DNA from: Spirochaetota bacterium
Lineage (GTDB): Bacteria; Spirochaetota; UBA4802; UB4802
Direction of reading: 5' to 3'
DNA: 5,566 bases
Assembly: GCA_029548025.1 (NCBI GenBank)
Contig: JAKPOE010000296.1
Coordinates: 1-5,566, forward strand
The number at the start of each line of letters is the position of its first letter. The stretch's first letter is position 1. Under the pieces are notes generated by a model. That model was not told where the DNA came from. It searched no databases and saw only the letters and a list, made by a program, of their open reading frames with translations. Shown here piece by piece: positions 1 to 5,430 of the stretch. The position numbers and the translations under genes are program-made.

Positions 1-270
1 AATTACGATTATACCAATGATGTGATGACATTAGCTATTTGATGAGGAGATGTGATTTGATAGAGTTTGGGAATTTTGAGTAACGATGATTTTAAAAATG
101 GTTAATGGAAGCATATGGTTTTTATCTGTTAGCATACCATTAATGATGATGGTTTTAGTTAAGAAGTTGTTCATGGCCAGCGTGCAACCACCTATAAGGA
201 ATGAAAATAGGTTGCATGACAAACCCCGTAAGGATGACATTATACTATCAGTATTGACGATTACAATGTA
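1..270. other. Non-coding upstream region, no supported gene
   Basis: No convincing gene is seen here. The two short open frames, 86-271 on + and 31-240 on -, have no Shine-Dalgarno sequence and no recognisable domain, and their composition looks like chance translation. The stretch contains short inverted repeats: ttaatgg at 102-108 with ccattaa at 137-143, and accat at 136-140 with atggt at either 115-119 or 149-153. These could pair in competing ways. A weak promoter-like pair, ATGACA at 216-221 and TATACT at 241-246, has a 19-base spacer and is too poor to call. The left edge may be the space after an unseen upstream gene, but no gene end is visible. Confidence 0.6.
183..216. repeat. Imperfect inverted repeat (possible hairpin)
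   Basis: The arm tgcaacc at 183-189 is matched exactly by ggttgca at 210-216. The stem could continue with tat at 193-195 and ata at 207-209 if the three bases acc at 190-192 bulge out. No T-run follows, so a classical intrinsic terminator is unlikely. It could be a diverged interspersed palindrome, an operator, or chance. Confidence 0.4.
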
Positions 271-295
271 GATTCCGGGTCAAGCCCGGTATGAC
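271..295. repeat. 25-base palindromic unit, copy 1
   Basis: The unit starts gattcc and ends atgac, with a core in which CCGGG at 275-279 pairs with CCCGG at 285-289 across a five-base loop. It matches the unit at 349-373 at 19 of 25 positions without gaps. Its GC-rich core stands out from the AT-rich surroundings. Short palindromic intergenic elements of this general form recur in many bacterial genomes; whether this one does so in its host cannot be tested from the window. There is no T-run after it, so a terminator role is unsupported. Confidence 0.6.
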
Positions 296-312
296 GTTGA
301 GTAGGACGTCAT
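291..312. repeat. Perfect 7+7 inverted repeat joining two palindromic units
   Basis: ATGACGT at 291-297 is the exact reverse complement of ACGTCAT at 306-312, with eight bases between. It links the end of the first palindromic unit to the start of the second, showing that the second is in opposite orientation to the first. It could also act as an operator-like palindrome. Confidence 0.5.
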
Positions 313-333
313 CCTGAATTTATTTCAGGATAC
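308..333. repeat. Palindromic unit 2, opposite orientation, perfect 8-bp stem
   Basis: ATCCTGAA at 311-318 pairs perfectly with TTCAGGAT at 324-331 over a five-base AT loop. The unit begins gtcat, the reverse complement of the atgac that ends units 1 and 3, so it looks like a related element in inverted orientation with a different core. It would form a stable hairpin in RNA or a cruciform in DNA. No U-tract follows. Confidence 0.6.
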
Positions 334-348
334 AACGTTACATGTTGA

Positions 349-373
349 GATTCCAGATTAAGCATGGAATGAC
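349..373. repeat. 25-base palindromic unit, copy 3 (diverged)
   Basis: Same length and orientation as the unit at 271-295, with identical ends (gattcc and atgac) and six internal substitutions. The inner GC stem is eroded, but ATTCCA at 350-355 still pairs with TGGAAT at 365-370. The preceding gttgag at 344-349 also recurs at 296-301, next to copy 1. The pattern suggests an older, decaying copy of the same element. Confidence 0.55.
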
Positions 374-378
374 AGGGA

Positions 379-408
379 TGCATATTACATAGGTATGGAT
401 GAGATAAT
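379..408 (+). promoter_or_regulatory. Weak candidate promoter for the operon
   Basis: GATAAT at 403-408 matches five of six bases of the -10 consensus. The best -35 is TGCATA at 379-384 with an 18-base spacer and only three matches. A second possible -10, TACTAT at 418-423, has no usable -35. The operon promoter should lie between about 215 and 440, but the sequence does not single out one site. Confidence 0.2.
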
Positions 409-433
409 GCGTACTTTTACTATATGCAATTAA

Positions 434-449
434 AATTCAGGATTGAATT
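434..449 (+). promoter_or_regulatory. Perfect palindrome enclosing the ribosome site of the first gene
   Basis: AATTCA at 434-439 and TGAATT at 444-449 are exact reverse complements separated by GGAT. The only Shine-Dalgarno candidate for the gene starting at 450 is AGGA at 439-442, which sits mostly in this loop, and the right arm ends at the base before the start codon. It could be a DNA operator or a weak RNA hairpin affecting initiation. The arms are AT-rich, so the RNA stem would be marginal. Confidence 0.4.
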
Positions 450-1229
450 ATGAATGATAAATGTTATTATCAGATAGAAAAAGAAAATGTTGCTGTAGTA
501 TATTTTGATAATCCACCAATCAATGCTTTAGATACTGAAACAATGGAATTGTTTGAACACATTATGAAGATATTGGTAACCGATGATACAGTGCATGTTA
601 TCGTGCTTACGGGGAAAGGCTCTACATTTATAGTTGGTGCTGATGTAAATGAAGTAGCAAAAGTTGATACCTTTAATAAAGGGGTAGAAATTACAACAAA
701 AGCACAGGCAATAGTTTCATTATGTGAACTATCGCCCAAACCGGTTATTGCAATGATTAATGGGTTGTGTTTAGGTGGTGGGATGGAGATAGCGCTTTCC
801 TGCCATATCAGGATTGCAAGCAATACAGCTCAGATGGGTTTGCCGGAGATAATGCTGGGTATTATTCCGGCATTTGGAGGAACACAACGTACTCCACGAC
901 TGCTTGGTAAGGCTAAAGCGCTGGAGTTTATGTTAACAGGAATGTTTGTTACTATGCAGGAAGCATTACAGATAGGATTGGTTAATAGAGTTTATGCTCC
1001 AGAGGACTTGAAGGAAGAATGTTTAAAATTTGCTTCATCAATTGCAAAGAAAGGACAGATTGCTGTACAATCTATTATAGAAGCAGTCATGAGGGGTAGT
1101 GCAATGAGTCTGGAAGATGGATTGCGATTGGAAAGTACCTTGTTTGGGAGGTTAGCTGAAACGTATGATAAAAAGGAAGGTATTGATGCCTTTTTAAATA
1201 AAAGAAAACCAATATTTAAACATTGTTAA
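450..1229 (+). CDS. Enoyl-CoA hydratase/isomerase (crotonase) family protein
   Basis: This 259-residue protein has the usual crotonase length and is likely a cytoplasmic enzyme that adds water to a trans-2-enoyl-CoA in a beta-oxidation-like pathway. The first oxyanion-hole loop is FIVGADVNEV at residues 60-69. The second, with the CoA-site core, is NGLCLGGGMEIAL near 104-116. Both hydratase acids are present: Glu113 in GGGME and Glu133 in GLPEI, 20 residues apart as in rat mitochondrial hydratase (Glu144/Glu164). FGGTQR follows at 142-147. The C-terminal EGIDAFLNKRKPIF near 243-256 is the typical family ending. Two positions are unusual: Val62 where alanine is usual, and His119 where CDIRIA-type proteins have Asp. 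The start is supported by AGGA seven bases upstream and the family-like N-terminus. It is 17 bases from the next gene. Keeping both acids favours hydratase over isomerase; the substrate is unknown. Confidence 0.92.
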   Translation: MNDKCYYQIEKENVAVVYFDNPPINALDTETMELFEHIMKILVTDDTVHVIVLTGKGSTFIVGADVNEVAKVDTFNKGVEITTKAQAIVSLCELSPKPVIAMINGLCLGGGMEIALSCHIRIASNTAQMGLPEIMLGIIPAFGGTQRTPRLLGKAKALEFMLTGMFVTMQEALQIGLVNRVYAPEDLKEECLKFASSIAKKGQIAVQSIIEAVMRGSAMSLEDGLRLESTLFGRLAETYDKKEGIDAFLNKRKPIFKHC

Positions 1230-1246
1230 GAAATTGGAGGTGACGC

Positions 1247-3073
1247 ATGGAGGAAAAAACAATAAATCAGGTTTTTAAGGATAGAGTACAAAAATATGGT
1301 TCGCGTATAGCTCTTGAAAAAAAGTTAAATGGCAAATGGGAAAGTGTTTCATGGGAAGATTATTATAAAAGGGCTGCATATGTTGGATTGGCGTTAAATG
1401 ACATGGGATTGCAAAAAGGTGATAGGGTATCATTGCTTTCAGAAAACCGTTTGGAATGGCTTTATGCTGATATGGGCGTTCTGGGAGCTGGAGGTTGCAT
1501 AGTCCCTATTTATCCTACTTTAATTGATGATGAAGTTGAGTATATAGTTTCCCATTCTGATTCAAAATTTTTAATAGTAGAAAATAACGCTCAATTACAA
1601 AAGGGTTTGTATACTGCAAAGCGTTATCCTGGTTTAAAAAAGATTATTGTTATAGATACAACTGAAGTTAATGTTAATCCCATGATTATGGATTATAATG
1701 AGCTTCTTGATAAAGGAAAAGTGTTATATAATAAAAATCCTGAAGCATTTGCATCATTAGCTGATACTATTGCTCAGGATGATCTTGCAACCATAGTGTA
1801 TACATCAGGAACTACCGGTGTTCCTAAAGGAGCTATGATTACCCATAAAAATATCATGGCAGTTATAAAGGCACTTGATACCATTGAACCTCATTATGCA
1901 TATGATAGTGATCAAACTGTACCATTTTTACCGCTTAGCCACGTTTTTGAAAGAGTAGCAGGGCACTTTTATGGAATGTATGTAGGTATAACTGCATCAT
2001 ATGCAGAAAGTTTAGATACGTTAATACAGGATATTCAGGAAAAACGGCCAACAGTTGTGCTGGCAGTTCCCCGTGTTCTTGAAAAGGTATATCAGCAAAT
2101 AATATCACAGGTACAGGAGCAATCACCTTTTAAGCAAAAGGTATTTTATTGGGGGCAAAAAGTTGGCAGTAAAATCAGTGAATTGAGAGAGCAGAAAAAA
2201 AATCCAGGATTTAATTTGTCCTTGAAATATAAAATAGCATATGCAATAATTTTTAAGAAGTTGCAAAATGCATTAGGGGGAAGAGTCCGCTGGATGACAG
2301 CTTCAGGCGCTCCAACAGCAAGAGAAATAATTTTATTTTTTAACTCAGCCGGAATTATGGTTATTGAAGGGTATGGAATGACCGAATGCTGTGCTCCAGC
2401 AACCATGAGCAATATTGCTGATTATAGAATTGGAACGGTAGGCAGACCATTGCCGGGAGTTGATATCAAAATTGCTGATGATGGTGAGATTCTTATTAAA
2501 GGTGATAATGTTTTTAAAGGCTACTGGAAGATGCCTGAAGAGACAAAAGACTCATTTACTCAGGATGGATATTTCATGAGTGGTGATATAGGTTTATTTG
2601 ATGATGCTGGTTTTTTAATGATTACAGACAGGAAGAAGGATTTAATTATTACTTCAGGCGGCAAGAATGTTGCACCACAAAAGATTGAAAATCTTATTAA
2701 ATCCGATCCTCTATTCACAGAGGCGATAGTTATTGGTGATAAGCGAAAGTATTTAATTGCACTGGTTAATATAAGTCAAGAACAGGCAGAGCGAATTGCA
2801 AAAGAAAAGGGTATTAATGTTAATAGCCTTCATGATCTTTTCAATAATCCACGATTTCAAACGATAGTTGAGGAACATATAGAAAAATGCAACCAAAAGC
2901 TTGCTCGATATGAAACAGTAAAAAAAGTGGGCATTATAAAGAATGAATTTTCCAAAGAAACAGGTGAGCTTACCGCTACTCTTAAAGTAAAGCGTAAAGC
3001 TGTTCAGCAAAAATATCAGTCAATCATTGATTCCTTATATGAGGAGGATGCAAAAACTATTCAGATTTATTAA
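1247..3073 (+). CDS. fadD: Long-chain fatty acid-CoA ligase (AMP-forming)
   Basis: A 608-residue ANL-superfamily adenylating enzyme that joins a carboxylic acid to CoA through an acyl-adenylate, using ATP. The length and motifs fit the bacterial long-chain FACS group. The phosphate-binding loop YTSGTTGVPKGAMITH is at 185-200, the substrate-side PLSHVFERV at 229-237, and the adenylate motif GYGMTE at 375-380. SGDIG at 445-449 and the hinge region TDRKKDLIITSGGKNVAPQ at 460-478 follow. The C-terminal lid has GELTATLKVKRK at 573-584, with Lys580 or Lys582 the likely catalytic lysine. No signal peptide or clear membrane span is seen; such enzymes usually sit in the cytoplasm or loosely on the inner membrane. 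GGAGGTG at 1236-1242, six bases before ATG, fixes the start. It is the ATP-dependent entry route of the operon. Chain length cannot be read from sequence; aryl or branched acids remain possible. Confidence 0.93.
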   Translation: MEEKTINQVFKDRVQKYGSRIALEKKLNGKWESVSWEDYYKRAAYVGLALNDMGLQKGDRVSLLSENRLEWLYADMGVLGAGGCIVPIYPTLIDDEVEYIVSHSDSKFLIVENNAQLQKGLYTAKRYPGLKKIIVIDTTEVNVNPMIMDYNELLDKGKVLYNKNPEAFASLADTIAQDDLATIVYTSGTTGVPKGAMITHKNIMAVIKALDTIEPHYAYDSDQTVPFLPLSHVFERVAGHFYGMYVGITASYAESLDTLIQDIQEKRPTVVLAVPRVLEKVYQQIISQVQEQSPFKQKVFYWGQKVGSKISELREQKKNPGFNLSLKYKIAYAIIFKKLQNALGGRVRWMTASGAPTAREIILFFNSAGIMVIEGYGMTECCAPATMSNIADYRIGTVGRPLPGVDIKIADDGEILIKGDNVFKGYWKMPEETKDSFTQDGYFMSGDIGLFDDAGFLMITDRKKDLIITSGGKNVAPQKIENLIKSDPLFTEAIVIGDKRKYLIALVNISQEQAERIAKEKGINVNSLHDLFNNPRFQTIVEEHIEKCNQKLARYETVKKVGIIKNEFSKETGELTATLKVKRKAVQQKYQSIIDSLYEEDAKTIQIY

Positions 3074-3084
3074 AAGCGTATATT

Positions 3085-3106
3085 ATTGATTAGATGTTCA
3101 ATCAAT
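3085..3106. repeat. 7-bp inverted repeat between synthetase and CoA-transferase genes
   Basis: ATTGATT at 3085-3091 is matched by AATCAAT at 3100-3106 over an eight-base loop. The stem has only one G-C pair per seven and no T-run follows, so it is a poor terminator. An operator half-site pair or chance are the alternatives. Confidence 0.3.
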
Positions 3107-3139
3107 TTATGAATGTATGCTTTATTTTGAATGATAAGC

Positions 3140-3145
3140 AGGAGG
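3140..3145 (+). promoter_or_regulatory. Shine-Dalgarno deciding the start of CoA-transferase subunit A
   Basis: AGGAGG lies five bases before the ATG at 3151. The longer in-frame start at 3094 has no such site and would translate straight through this sequence. The start at 3151 is therefore preferred. Confidence 0.85.
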
Positions 3146-3150
3146 TTACT

Positions 3151-4167
3151 ATGGCATTAGGTACTCGGGATAACGATACGGAAGGTGTAATGCTATCGGG
3201 GAAAAATGAACTGTTTACCGATCCTGATCCCGATAAAGCCAGAGCTTTTTTCAGGAATAAATCCCGTTCTATGACACCGAAGCTGGCACAGATTAAAGAT
3301 GTTGTACGTGATATGATTAAAGATGGTGATTATATTGCCATTGGAGGTTTTGGTGCAAACCGTATACCTACAGCAATTGTTCATGAAATTGTGCGTCAGC
3401 ATAAAAAACATCTCGGATTTGCCGGTCACACGTCAACACATGATTTTCAGGTGTTTATAGCGGGTAAATGCATTGATCGCTGTGATGTTGCTTACATCAT
3501 AGGATTGGAGGCTCGAGGACTATCGCCCAATGCACGTCGTGCTGTTGAAAGCGGCACAATTAAGCTTACTGAATGGACAAATGCATCACTTTCATGGCGA
3601 CTCAAAGCAGCAGCTATGGGTATATCTTTTATACCTACCCGTAATATATTGGGAACAGACACATTTAAACACAGTGCTGCCAAAACGATAACATGTCCAT
3701 TTACGGGAAAAAAATATGCAGCCATGCCAGCCTTGTTTCCAGATTTTGCCGCTATTCATGTTCATGAAGCAGATATCTATGGGAATTGCAGGGTATATGG
3801 AGCATCAGTATCAGATTTTGATCTGGCAAAAGCTTCAAAAAGAGTGGTAATAACAACAGAACGGATTATACCACATGATGAAATACGAAGAGAACCTGAA
3901 AAGACTGTCATTCCTTACTGGTGTGTTGATGCAATTATTGAAGTACCGTATGGCAGTTACCCCGGTAATATGCCGTATGAATATTTTAGCGATGAAGAGC
4001 ATCTCAAAACATGGCTGAAAGTTGAACGAGATCCTGAAGAATTAGAAATATTTTTGCAGGAGCAAATTTATGGAGTGAATGATTTTTATGAATACCTCAA
4101 TTTGAATGGTGGTATTGAAAAAATGAAAAAGCTCAGAGCCATAGAATATCTGATCAATAATAAATAG
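3151..4167 (+). CDS. Class I CoA-transferase, subunit A (glutaconate CoA-transferase GctA type)
   Basis: A 338-residue subunit of a two-chain CoA-transferase that moves CoA between acyl-CoA and free acid in the cytoplasm. The domain begins near residue 43 with GDYIAIGGFGANRIPTAIVH at 59-78, the glycine-rich CoA-binding start typical of GctA. Further family-like blocks are FAGHTSTHDFQ at 90-100, RRAVESGTIKLTEW at 129-142, HVHEADIYGN at 203-212 and RVVITTERI at 231-239. Residues 1-42 form a charged extension beyond the usual GctA start. It includes FTDPDPDKARAFFRNKSRS at 22-40. An internal ATG at residue 41 lacks a ribosome site, so the extension is likely real. Subunit B follows after 11 bases, consistent with a heteromeric enzyme. 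The catalytic glutamate of this family lies in subunit B. Related IpdA subunits serve steroid-ring hydrolysis, so the substrate is left open. Confidence 0.88.
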   Translation: MALGTRDNDTEGVMLSGKNELFTDPDPDKARAFFRNKSRSMTPKLAQIKDVVRDMIKDGDYIAIGGFGANRIPTAIVHEIVRQHKKHLGFAGHTSTHDFQVFIAGKCIDRCDVAYIIGLEARGLSPNARRAVESGTIKLTEWTNASLSWRLKAAAMGISFIPTRNILGTDTFKHSAAKTITCPFTGKKYAAMPALFPDFAAIHVHEADIYGNCRVYGASVSDFDLAKASKRVVITTERIIPHDEIRREPEKTVIPYWCVDAIIEVPYGSYPGNMPYEYFSDEEHLKTWLKVERDPEELEIFLQEQIYGVNDFYEYLNLNGGIEKMKKLRAIEYLINNK

Positions 4168-4178
4168 GGAGGTGAGCT

Positions 4179-4946
4179 ATGGACTATAATGCTATGGAAC
4201 TCATGATATGTGTAGCAGCACGAAATTTAGAAGATGGGGCGACAGTTGTTGTTGGAACAGGTGCTCCCTGCGCAGCAGCAATGCTTTCCCAAAAAATATA
4301 TTCACCAAATTTGTGCATTTTGTTTGAAGCAGGAGGTGTTGCCCCAATATTGCCTACAATGCCCATATCAGTGGGGGATTCACGAACATTTCATAAAGCA
4401 ATTATGGCAAGTTCAATGCCAGAGGTTATGGAGACATGTCAGCGTGGAATGGTTGATTATACATTTCTTGGTGGTGCACAGATAGATATGTATGGGAATA
4501 TAAACTCAACAATGATTGGGGATGACTATCAAAAACCTAAAGTGCGCTTTCCCGGCTCAGGTGGTGCAAATGATTTAGCGTCACTGTGCTGGCGTACGAT
4601 GATGATGACGGTGCAGGATGCTCGCAGGTTTACCGATAAACTTGATTTTATAACTTCACCGGGCTATTTAAAAGGTGGCAGATCACGATATGATGCCGGC
4701 TTGCCCGAAGGTACAGGACCTTACCGGATAATTACCAATATGGCAGTAATGGGATTTGATGATGAAACAAAGTGGATGATGGTACTGTCAATTAATCCAG
4801 GTTATAGCCGACAGGATGTTCAGGATAATTGTGGTTTTGAATTGAAATGGGCAAAGAAGATAGATGACACCAAACCTCCAGCGGATGAAGAATTGCGGAT
4901 ATTACGTGAAGAGGTTGATCCTCATCATTATATTATAGGAAGATAA
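4179..4946 (+). CDS. Class I CoA-transferase, subunit B (glutaconate CoA-transferase GctB type)
   Basis: A 255-residue partner of the preceding subunit, close in length to Acidaminococcus GctB. VVVGTGAPCAAAMLSQKIYS at 23-42 matches the GctB N-terminal region. Glu50 in CILFEAGG aligns, by recalled sequence, with GctB Glu54, which carries the covalent glutamyl-CoA intermediate. SVGDSR at 64-69, LGGAQIDMYGNINSTMIGD at 97-115, FPGSGGAND at 124-132 and DFITSPGYLKGG at 156-167 continue the family pattern. The C-terminus has LREEVDPHHYI at 242-252. The ribosome site GGGAGGTG begins on the last base of the upstream stop codon (4167), six bases from the ATG after its GGAGG core, a layout suited to coupled translation and equal subunit amounts. 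The retained Glu50 favours a working CoA-transferase over an IpdB-like hydrolase. The natural acids could be short dicarboxylic, fatty or aromatic; this is not resolved. Confidence 0.9.
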   Translation: MDYNAMELMICVAARNLEDGATVVVGTGAPCAAAMLSQKIYSPNLCILFEAGGVAPILPTMPISVGDSRTFHKAIMASSMPEVMETCQRGMVDYTFLGGAQIDMYGNINSTMIGDDYQKPKVRFPGSGGANDLASLCWRTMMMTVQDARRFTDKLDFITSPGYLKGGRSRYDAGLPEGTGPYRIITNMAVMGFDDETKWMMVLSINPGYSRQDVQDNCGFELKWAKKIDDTKPPADEELRILREEVDPHHYIIGR

Positions 4947-4958
4947 AAGGATAAAAAT

Positions 4959-5420
4959 ATGGGAAATATATTTCATGGTATTGAACCATCGGTATATAAA
5001 AGTCAGATCAATGTTCCCTATCAGTGGTGGGCAGGTGAAACTGCATCTAAATATTTTATAGCATTAAGGGATGAAAAAAAAATATTGGGGAAACAATGCC
5101 CACAATGCGGTAAAGTTTATTGTCCACCAAAAAAAACCTGCCCTTCATGCTTTACTGAAACCAATGCATGGAAAGAGGTTGGTCCTAAAGGAAAATTGAT
5201 TTCATATACTATAGTTTTACGACAACTGGCAGCTTTACAGAAAAAAGTTCCGGTTGCTTTTGGTTTAATTTGTATAGACGGTGCGGATAATGCAATGCTT
5301 CATTATATTGGTGATGTGGATGTAAATAACATTACTATAGGGATGGAAGTAGAGGCTGTTTTTGCAGATGATAGAAATGCAACAATTAATGCCATTTCGC
5401 ATTTCAAACCGCTGACTTAG
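4959..5420 (+). CDS. Zn-ribbon and OB-fold DUF35 protein, thiolase partner
   Basis: A 153-residue protein with the standard DUF35 layout. An N-terminal helical part at about 20-43 (PYQWWAGETASKYFIALRD) precedes a zinc ribbon with Cys47, Cys50, Cys61 and Cys64 (CPQC and CPSC, ten residues apart). An OB-fold follows at about 72-149, including GKLISYTIV at 78-86 and IGMEVEAVF at 127-135. All four metal ligands are present, and an extra Cys55 lies between the pairs. Family members bind SCP2-type thiolases, HMG-CoA synthase or steroid aldolases, and may present CoA substrates to them, as in the archaeal thiolase/HMGCS complex and BbsA/BbsB. Here the next gene, 10 bases downstream, begins exactly like such a thiolase. 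It is not expected to be catalytic alone. The start follows AAGGA seven bases upstream, a weaker site than most neighbours have. Confidence 0.9.
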   Translation: MGNIFHGIEPSVYKSQINVPYQWWAGETASKYFIALRDEKKILGKQCPQCGKVYCPPKKTCPSCFTETNAWKEVGPKGKLISYTIVLRQLAALQKKVPVAFGLICIDGADNAMLHYIGDVDVNNITIGMEVEAVFADDRNATINAISHFKPLT

Positions 5421-5424
5421 GAGG
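5419..5424 (+). promoter_or_regulatory. Shine-Dalgarno overlapping the DUF35 stop, fixing the thiolase start
   Basis: AGGAGG uses the last two bases of the upstream TAG stop and lies six bases before the ATG at 5431. This supports the start of the partial gene and suggests coupled translation with the DUF35 partner. Confidence 0.85.
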
Positions 5425-5430
5425 AAAAGT

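Larger units (their letters stand above)
3074..3150 (+). other. 77-base gap within the operon, with a possible internal signal
   Basis: This is the only sizeable intergenic gap in the operon; the others are 10-17 bases. It contains the inverted repeat at 3085-3106, a weak promoter-like pair TTGATT at 3086-3091 and TATGAA at 3108-3113 (16-base spacer), and the strong ribosome site at 3140-3145. An internal promoter or an mRNA processing site for the CoA-transferase genes is possible but not shown. Confidence 0.3.

Noticed and set aside
31..240. 69-codon open frame on the - strand
   Set aside because: No Shine-Dalgarno upstream of its start, no recognisable domain, and short palindromic DNA runs through it. 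It reads as chance.
86..271. 61-codon open frame on the + strand upstream of the operon
   Set aside because: No ribosome site before the ATG and no family resemblance. The hydrophobic look comes from AT-rich codons.
311..331. Perfect hairpin as an intrinsic terminator of an upstream gene
   Set aside because: No T-run follows the stem on either strand, and no upstream gene end is visible.
3094..3150. Longer start for CoA-transferase subunit A at 3094
   Set aside because: It has no ribosome site and would read through the strong AGGAGG at 3140-3145 that serves the ATG at 3151. The added residues resemble nothing in the family.
4234..4485. 83-codon + strand frame inside subunit B
   Set aside because: It is a shadow frame wholly inside a gene with clear GctB motifs; it has no ribosome site and no family similarity.
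3151..4946. Assignment as IpdAB (steroid ring hydrolase)
   Set aside because: The subunit B glutamate typical of true transferases is present, and the motifs track GctAB more closely. The link remains only a gene-context analogy.
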